A stretch of DNA of 64,000 nucleotides from Flavobacteriaceae bacterium (GTDB taxonomy: Bacteria; Bacteroidota; Bacteroidia; Flavobacteriales; Flavobacteriaceae), in assembly GCA_947456955.1 (NCBI GenBank), contig CANGTQ010000006.1, forward strand, positions 62,001 to 126,000, read 5' to 3'. This document shows positions 59,019 to 64,000 of the stretch, piece by piece. The notes below the pieces were generated by a model that saw only the letters and a program-made list of their open reading frames with translations, was not told the DNA's origin and did no database searches. Each line of letters opens with the position of its first letter. The stretch's first letter is position 1. Both the position numbers and the translations under genes were made by a program.

Positions 59019-59360
59019 ATGAAAATAATAGCAAAATTAACACAAATACTGCCCTTACAAACAGGATTTGGAAAAAATGGGCAGTGGAGAAAACAAGATG
59101 TCATTGTAGAAACTGACGGTCAATATCCTAAAAATATATGTATCAGTATTTGGGGTGACAACATTAATGAAAATCAATTAATAATTGGTACTCAACTGAG
59201 TATTGATTTTGATATAGAAAGTCGTGAATTTAATGGAAAATGGTATACAGATGTTAAAGCATGGAAAATTGATCTTGTGGATAATATAATTGTAAATGAA
59301 TCTATTAAGTCAGATATTGCTCCAGAAGAAGATATTGAAGACAATGGACTTCCCTTTTAA
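59019..59360 (+). CDS. SSB-like protein (DUF3127)
   Basis: This is a 113 aa OB-fold protein: KLTQILPLQTGFGKNGQWRK, QDVIVETDGQYPKNICISIW, GTQLSIDFDIESREFNGKWY, TDVKAWKID. This is the DUF3127 family of Bacteroidetes, which resembles single-stranded DNA-binding proteins. The tail EEDIEDNGLPF is acidic and ends in a hydrophobic tip, like the SSB C-terminal peptide that recruits partners. It is regulated with the DnaB-like gene if the shared operator is real. It may protect retron or RT ssDNA products. Confidence 0.8.
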   Translation: MKIIAKLTQILPLQTGFGKNGQWRKQDVIVETDGQYPKNICISIWGDNINENQLIIGTQLSIDFDIESREFNGKWYTDVKAWKIDLVDNIIVNESIKSDIAPEEDIEDNGLPF

Positions 59361-59382
59361 AAATAACATATACCCAAAAATA

Positions 59383-59595
59383 ATGGCAGACTATATCGAT
59401 TTTATAGACCAAAACAGTATAAATGCTGGAAATAAACTATTTGAATTAGGGCACTATTCATTAGCACTCTTAAGTTATCAAAAAGCTTTTAATCTTTTAT
59501 ATAAATATAATGGGGACAAATCTTATCCAATAATGCTAGCAGGACAATTAAGAAATAAAATTTCGATTTGCCAAATAAAAACCTATTCAAGATAA
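59383..59595 (+). CDS. small TPR-like protein
   Basis: This is a 70 aa protein from MADYIDFIDQNSINAGNKLF. INAGNKLFELGHYSLALLSY with QKAFNLLYKYNG is one tetratricopeptide-like unit (G8-Y11-A20 pattern), followed by a second partial helix pair. A single TPR could mediate binding to the neighbours. It starts 22 bp after the SSB-like stop and ends 2 nt before the next gene. Confidence 0.6.
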   Translation: MADYIDFIDQNSINAGNKLFELGHYSLALLSYQKAFNLLYKYNGDKSYPIMLAGQLRNKISICQIKTYSR

Positions 59596-59597
59596 TA

Positions 59598-60473
59598 ATG
59601 TTTAAGATGGACGACTATACTAAATACATTCTACTCAGTCATCTACATTGGATAGAAAATGGCATAACAGAAGAAGAAATTTCTAAATCCTACACCGAAA
59701 TAAAGGATAAAGATATTTTTTCAGGAGTGAAGATGAATCAAATTCAAGAGAATATGGGGTATAAAGTAAATTACAAAGAAGTAATTACGACATCAGATTA
59801 TGAAAAGATTAAATTTTTATGGTTAAGTCTCTCACGATTTAAAATTGATTTGTCATTTGTGAAATTCTGTACAAATCTTGAAGAAATTAATATAGGTTGT
59901 TTTGATGAAGTAAATTTAGATGCGTTGAGAGAAAACACCAAACTAAAGCATATTATAGCAAATGGAAATAAAATAGAAAATATAGAGGCTTTATATGCAC
60001 ATACTAATCTTGAAGTATTGAACATTGTAAACAACCCATGCTGCTCATTAAAACCTATTGCTCACTTAAAGAATTTAAAGAAAATAGATGTGTATTTAAT
60101 TGAAGATGAGACAGACGCGTTAATGATTCTGAAAAACAATCCTATCTGTACAATGGATTATATAGTTTCTGGAAGTGCTACTGACTTTGATAATTTCAAT
60201 TTTCCGTGTTACCATATAATTATTCATAAAAATGAAACCCAAATTAGTTTTATTATAGAAGCTATAGAAAGTGTGGAGAAATTTACCCAGGAATTAAGAT
60301 TTCCAAAAGAACTAGTTCATTTACAATCTTTTAAAGATAAATACTATGCTGCCGCAAAAAAAGATTTAATCACTCGTTTGGAGGTAATTACAGAAGCACC
60401 AGTTGTTTTAAATCGTGAGGAATTATTATATTACCAAGACCTCTACATGTTTGAGTATATTCATTTTATTTAA
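59598..60473 (+). CDS. leucine-rich-repeat-like protein
   Basis: This is a 291 aa protein from MFKMDDYTKYILLSHLHWIE. The middle (about 85-160) shows short LRR-like units: KFCTNLEEINIGCFDEVNLD, ALRENTKLKHIIANGNKIEN, IEALYAHTNLEVLNIVNNPC and KPIAHLKNLKKIDVYLI, each with the LxxLxIxxN spacing. The C-terminus is a separate alpha/beta region. LRR proteins bind other proteins. An upstream in-frame codon at 59568 overlaps the TPR gene and is not preferred. Confidence 0.65.
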   Translation: MFKMDDYTKYILLSHLHWIENGITEEEISKSYTEIKDKDIFSGVKMNQIQENMGYKVNYKEVITTSDYEKIKFLWLSLSRFKIDLSFVKFCTNLEEINIGCFDEVNLDALRENTKLKHIIANGNKIENIEALYAHTNLEVLNIVNNPCCSLKPIAHLKNLKKIDVYLIEDETDALMILKNNPICTMDYIVSGSATDFDNFNFPCYHIIIHKNETQISFIIEAIESVEKFTQELRFPKELVHLQSFKDKYYAAAKKDLITRLEVITEAPVVLNREELLYYQDLYMFEYIHFI

Positions 60474-60631
60474 AATTTTACTCTATAAACTATTTGAATA
60501 AAAAAAATAATATTTTAAATTCTGCTACTCACTTCTTTTTCAACGCTAAAAAAAATGAGCAAATCCTAATTTTTTTTGTAGGTTATATTCTTGAATAAAA
60601 AGATTAAATTTGAAACTCTAATATTTTTTTA

Positions 60632-62644
60632 ATGACCAAAGAAGATAATTCCATTTCATACCGTATTTATTTTGTGGCATTTGCCATATTCTTATTAGCT
60701 GTGTTAATAGCATACAAACTAACAAATATTCAATGGGGTCATGGGGAATATTATAGAAAACTAGCCAAAAAACATGATGTTAAGAGTTTTATAGTTCCCG
60801 CTAATCGAGGAAATATTTATTCCTCAGATGGAAGCTTGTTGGCGGTATCTGTTCCTATTTATATTGTTCGTTTTGATGCATTGGCACCTACTCAAAAAGT
60901 ATTCGATAAAAACATCAATGCTTTATCAGATTCACTAGGTATTTTATTTGGAAAGCCTTCCATTTTTTTTGAAACTAAATTAAAATTAGCTCGAAAAAAT
61001 AATAATAGATTTTTACTTTTAGCTAAAGATATAGGCTATGTACAATATGCCAGATTAAAATCTTTTCCCATTCTAAAATTAGGAAATTTCGAAGGAGGTC
61101 GTATGGATAGTATCCGAGAAGTCAGGAAACATCCAATTGGTGAGATTGCTCAAAGAACTGTAGGTTATATAGGACTTGATAAAAATGGCAATAAAAATGG
61201 TGTTGGTTTAGAAGGTGCTTTTGGAAAGTATTTAAATGGTAAAGACGGAAGGGTATTGAAACAAAAAATGACTCAAGGGGAATATAAAACCATTAGAGAT
61301 GATAACGAAGTTGAGCCAACAGATGGCTATGATATAGTTTCGACACTTGATGTTTACATTCAAGACATTGCACACCATGCCTTATTGCAATCATTACAAA
61401 AGAACAAAGCCGAACATGGTTGTGTTATAGTTATGGAAACCAAAACAGGACATATCAAAGCGATTGCTAATTTGGGCAGAACTGAACAAGACACCATTTA
61501 TAAAGAAAGGCTTAATTATGCCATTAGGGAAAAAGGTGAGCCAGGCTCTACATTCAAGCTAGTTGATATGATAGCTCTATTGGATGACAATAAAGTTGAT
61601 ACTAGCAAGGTCTATGACCGTAAAGGAGGATTAATAACTTATTTTGGAAGAGATGTGATTGATTCTCATAGGGAAGGGGAGCAGCGAATCTCATTAGCAA
61701 AAGGTTTTGAAATATCATCAAACACCGTTTTAGTTCAAGCGGTTTATGAAAACTACAAGAATAATCCCAAGCAATTTGTTGACCGTATAAACAGCATGGG
61801 ACTAAACAAACCACTAGGCTTGTGTTTGAAAGGAGAAGGTATACCGATGATTCCTCAGCCCGGAACTTCTAAATGGAACAGATTGTCGTTGCCATGGATG
61901 GCCTTTGGTTATGGTGTTGATGTTACACCAATGCAAACCTTGACGCTTTATAATGCTATTGCTAATAATGGTGAAATGGTAAAGCCACAATTTGTTTCAG
62001 AGATAAAAGAAAAAAATAAAACCATCAAGAAATTTGAAAAAGAGGTTATCAATCCGAAGATATGTTCTGAAGGCACTATCAAGAAATTAAAAGCTGTAAT
62101 GGAAAATGTGGTGAAGAGGGGAACGGCAAAAAGAATTTACTCAAAAGACTTTTCAATGGCTGGAAAGACAGGTACGGCTCAAGGTAATTATGGCGTTAAT
62201 GGGGGAGCAGATAAGTATTATATTTCTTCTTTTGTTGGTTTCTTTCCAGTTAAGGAACCTAAATATACTTGCATTGTTGTAGTTCATAAGCCAAGCACTG
62301 CGACTGGTTTATACTATGGCTCAGATGTTGCTGCTCCTGTTTTTAAAAGAATAGCCCAAAAAATATTTACAGATTCGCCATCTACTAATGAAGTTAAAAA
62401 TCTGAATAAAAAAGTGCGAGAGCAGGAGAATAAATTTAATGCCTATTCAACAAAGACCCTTAATGAAAAAAATATCGTTCCAAATGTAATTGGAATGCCT
62501 GCGATGGATGCTGTTGCTTTATTGGAAAATATGGGGCTAAAAGTTAAATTAAAAGGAAATATAGTTGGGAAAATAAAAAGTCAATCTATATCTTCTGGAA
62601 AGCATTTGGTTAAAAATTCTGAAATAGAATTGGTTGTAATATAA
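60632..62644 (+). CDS. class B penicillin-binding protein (FtsI-like) with PASTA domain
   Basis: This is a 670 aa protein. An N-terminal membrane helix (IYFVAFAIFLLAVLIAYKLT), a dimerisation region (RGNIYSSDGSLLAVSVPIYI), and a transpeptidase domain with GEPGSTFKLVDMIALL (SxxK, Ser about 305), ISSNTVLVQ (SxN) and AGKTGTAQGNY (KTG) are present, plus one C-terminal PASTA repeat (NVIGMPAMDAVALLENMGLK). All catalytic residues are intact. It forms septal peptidoglycan crosslinks in the periplasm. It is unusual in an accessory island, away from the dcw cluster, and may be a second FtsI. Confidence 0.9.
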   Translation: MTKEDNSISYRIYFVAFAIFLLAVLIAYKLTNIQWGHGEYYRKLAKKHDVKSFIVPANRGNIYSSDGSLLAVSVPIYIVRFDALAPTQKVFDKNINALSDSLGILFGKPSIFFETKLKLARKNNNRFLLLAKDIGYVQYARLKSFPILKLGNFEGGRMDSIREVRKHPIGEIAQRTVGYIGLDKNGNKNGVGLEGAFGKYLNGKDGRVLKQKMTQGEYKTIRDDNEVEPTDGYDIVSTLDVYIQDIAHHALLQSLQKNKAEHGCVIVMETKTGHIKAIANLGRTEQDTIYKERLNYAIREKGEPGSTFKLVDMIALLDDNKVDTSKVYDRKGGLITYFGRDVIDSHREGEQRISLAKGFEISSNTVLVQAVYENYKNNPKQFVDRINSMGLNKPLGLCLKGEGIPMIPQPGTSKWNRLSLPWMAFGYGVDVTPMQTLTLYNAIANNGEMVKPQFVSEIKEKNKTIKKFEKEVINPKICSEGTIKKLKAVMENVVKRGTAKRIYSKDFSMAGKTGTAQGNYGVNGGADKYYISSFVGFFPVKEPKYTCIVVVHKPSTATGLYYGSDVAAPVFKRIAQKIFTDSPSTNEVKNLNKKVREQENKFNAYSTKTLNEKNIVPNVIGMPAMDAVALLENMGLKVKLKGNIVGKIKSQSISSGKHLVKNSEIELVVI

Positions 62645-62654
62645 TTATTAAAAC

Positions 62655-63812
62655 ATGACACCTGAGCAACAAAAATTAATTAAACAGCTACTTCAATTAG
62701 GAGATGTTAAAGTCTTTAATAGAAAAAAAGAAACTATAGTTAAAGCAATTACAGAAATGGATATGGTTTCATTAAATCTAATTTTAGATGAGAGCTTGAC
62801 ATACCAAGATGCAACTAAAGAAATGTTTTTAACCAAGCTAAAAGACATCTTTGATGAATTTAAAAAGTGCAATGATACTTTACAGTCACATTCTGGAAAA
62901 TGTGGTTCAAAAGATTGTTCAAATCATAATAAAAATGGAATGTTGTTTTGTGGTAGAAATTCAGGCAAACACTTCAATTTAATTATTGAAGAAGATGAGA
63001 ATGACAACATTAAAGATTTATATTATTGTAACGTCTTCAAATGCAATTTTGAGAATAAGGTAAATAAAAATGGGAAGTCTATAGAAGTAGTTGTCTATGA
63101 AGATGAAAAGACAAATTTTAAACCTAGTTCATATTATAATTATATCAATACCACTTCTCTAAAAGCCATATCAGACTTAAGCGATTTTAAGGATGAGACC
63201 ATTTCAAAAAATGAATTAATGGATTGGCTTCAGAAGTATTCTGATTTTTATGGTTCCGTGTCAATATTTAATTTCAGATATAAAAATGAACATACATTTT
63301 ATAAAATTTATCGGAGAGCAGATGACCTAAAAAAATATTTGATACTTGAGGAAGATTGTGCAAAGGCAATGCGGTTATATGTAACTCTTTTGGATGATAA
63401 TGAAATGAACTTGCTTAAATGGCTGGCAGAACATGAATATTTGAAGGATGAATTGATGTTGTTTTGTCCAGAATTTGTAGATGAAAATACCAATCGATTG
63501 CAAAAAGTTATGGTAAATCAGGAGTTGAATATTTCAATAAACATAGATTACTTAAAAAACTATATTCAATTTCAAGATTTAATTGACAAATATTATTACG
63601 TAATGTTTGATAAATTCAAAGTTGATATTGGAGAAATAAAAGATGGAGCTCGTTTAGGTGATGATATTGAAAAACATATTTCCTTAAAGTATCATTTAGG
63701 CCAGAGAAACATTTTTGTAAATCAAATTAATTACAAAACAAAACTTGGAAAAAACAGTTTTTTATATGGTAATGATGATTTTGGAAGGTTAGAAAGGGGA
63801 CAAGTTGACTAG
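62655..63812 (+). CDS. hypothetical protein with Cys-rich segment
   Basis: This is a 385 aa protein of unknown family. N-terminal helices (TPEQQKLIKQLLQLGDVKVF, FLTKLKDIFDEFKK) precede a CGSKDCSNH ... LFCGRNSG segment (about 90-110) that may bind zinc. A region FYGSVSIFNFRYKNEHTFYK and KAMRLYVTLLDDNEMNLLKW follow, and a final charged part (RQVN-rich) ends at 63812. It starts 10 bp after the penicillin-binding protein stop, so the two are cotranscribed. Function unknown. Confidence 0.5.
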   Translation: MTPEQQKLIKQLLQLGDVKVFNRKKETIVKAITEMDMVSLNLILDESLTYQDATKEMFLTKLKDIFDEFKKCNDTLQSHSGKCGSKDCSNHNKNGMLFCGRNSGKHFNLIIEEDENDNIKDLYYCNVFKCNFENKVNKNGKSIEVVVYEDEKTNFKPSSYYNYINTTSLKAISDLSDFKDETISKNELMDWLQKYSDFYGSVSIFNFRYKNEHTFYKIYRRADDLKKYLILEEDCAKAMRLYVTLLDDNEMNLLKWLAEHEYLKDELMLFCPEFVDENTNRLQKVMVNQELNISINIDYLKNYIQFQDLIDKYYYVMFDKFKVDIGEIKDGARLGDDIEKHISLKYHLGQRNIFVNQINYKTKLGKNSFLYGNDDFGRLERGQVD

Positions 63813-63860
63813 ATTAAAAAGTATTAAAAAATTTGTGCAATAAATAAATATTGTATAGTA

Positions 63861-63934
63861 TTGCAAAGTATTTCGAACCCATTTAGGGTACCAACCGAGT
63901 GAAGACACCACGGTGGTAAAACAATACGGGCCCG
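63861..63934 (+). ncRNA. repeated structured element, copy 2 (candidate small RNA)
   Basis: Second copy of the element at 46690-46763: TTGCAAAGTATTTCGAACCC, hairpin ACCC-ATTTA-GGGT, ACCAC-G-GTGGT and CGGGCCCG. TTTG (63832-63835) and TAGTATTG (63856-63863), 20 nt apart, form the promoter, so the transcript would begin near 63870. Differences from copy 1 are mostly in loops or in paired positions. The remaining 66 bp to the window end hold no gene that I can see. Confidence 0.6.
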
Positions 63935-64000
63935 TCAGGTCAAAATAAACGAAAGTTTACCCAGACACCTTATTTATCGAAATACAAATAACGATTGTTT

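Noticed and set aside
1..64000. CRISPR arrays, rRNA genes or tRNA genes
   Set aside because: No regular direct repeats with spacers, no rRNA-like conserved stretches and no cloverleaf with TTCRANNC were recognised on either strand by eye.

Overview
The window looks like a chromosome segment of Flavobacterium or a close relative in the Flavobacteriaceae. It is AT-rich, its promoters carry the Bacteroidetes TAnnTTTG -7 box, and it has typical household genes: tandem rhomboids, a WbqC-family protein, a long (517 aa) signal peptidase I and a DUF3127 protein. Only the first 4.75 kb reads as ordinary core genome. Almost everything after it is accessory and rich in defence genes.

Layout. (1) 1-4744: two rhomboids, an endonuclease/exonuclease/phosphatase-fold protein, DUF1801, WbqC-like and LepB. 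(2) 4845-24160: about 19 kb with every gene on the minus strand. Small gene groups are separated by roughly 130 bp imperfect palindromic repeats, like a cassette array. Cargo includes a GNAT enzyme, a DUF262/DUF262-DUF1524 (GmrSD-like) pair, a YiiX-like hydrolase, lipoproteins, a six-gene operon around a TerY-P triad (vWA, PP2C, kinase, then DUF4407, DUF4236 and a small membrane protein) and a NERD-UvrD helicase. A group II intron remnant lies in one boundary. A 138 bp promoter-plus-leader module occurs twice (20.87 and 24.22 kb). (3) 24410-28745: small proteins in paralogous families around a WYL regulator with a palindromic operator. (4) 28857-30454: small proteins and a lipoprotein. (5) 30571-46151: a BREX type 3 locus in canonical order (WYL regulator, BrxF, BrxC, PglX, BrxHII, PglZ, BrxA), but with two PglX paralogues, an inserted 137 aa gene, and a BrxF-like protein with no recognisable P-loop. 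(6) 46690-63934: an island bracketed by two copies of a 74 nt promoter-driven element that is probably a small RNA.

The most interesting part is 50.2-60.5 kb. A WYL regulator (53008-54021) is divergent from a reverse transcriptase (566 aa) whose stop codon overlaps the start of a 204 aa protein carrying a HEPN-type R-N-x3-H motif. Next come a shortened DnaB-like ATPase, a complete retron (structured msr-msd RNA plus RT), and an SSB-like DUF3127 protein, followed by TPR-like and LRR-like proteins. The same 19 bp inverted repeat, TATGC-N9-GCATA or a near match, occurs four times: between the WYL gene and the RT, just upstream of the DnaB-like gene, just upstream of the SSB-like gene, and upstream of a second vWA gene. 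I read this as one regulon tying an RT-HEPN pair, a retron and replication-type proteins together. It is the best candidate here for an undescribed system.

No rRNA, tRNA, CRISPR array, integrase or complete insertion sequence was recognised. Family names come from motif recognition by eye; no database search was run.
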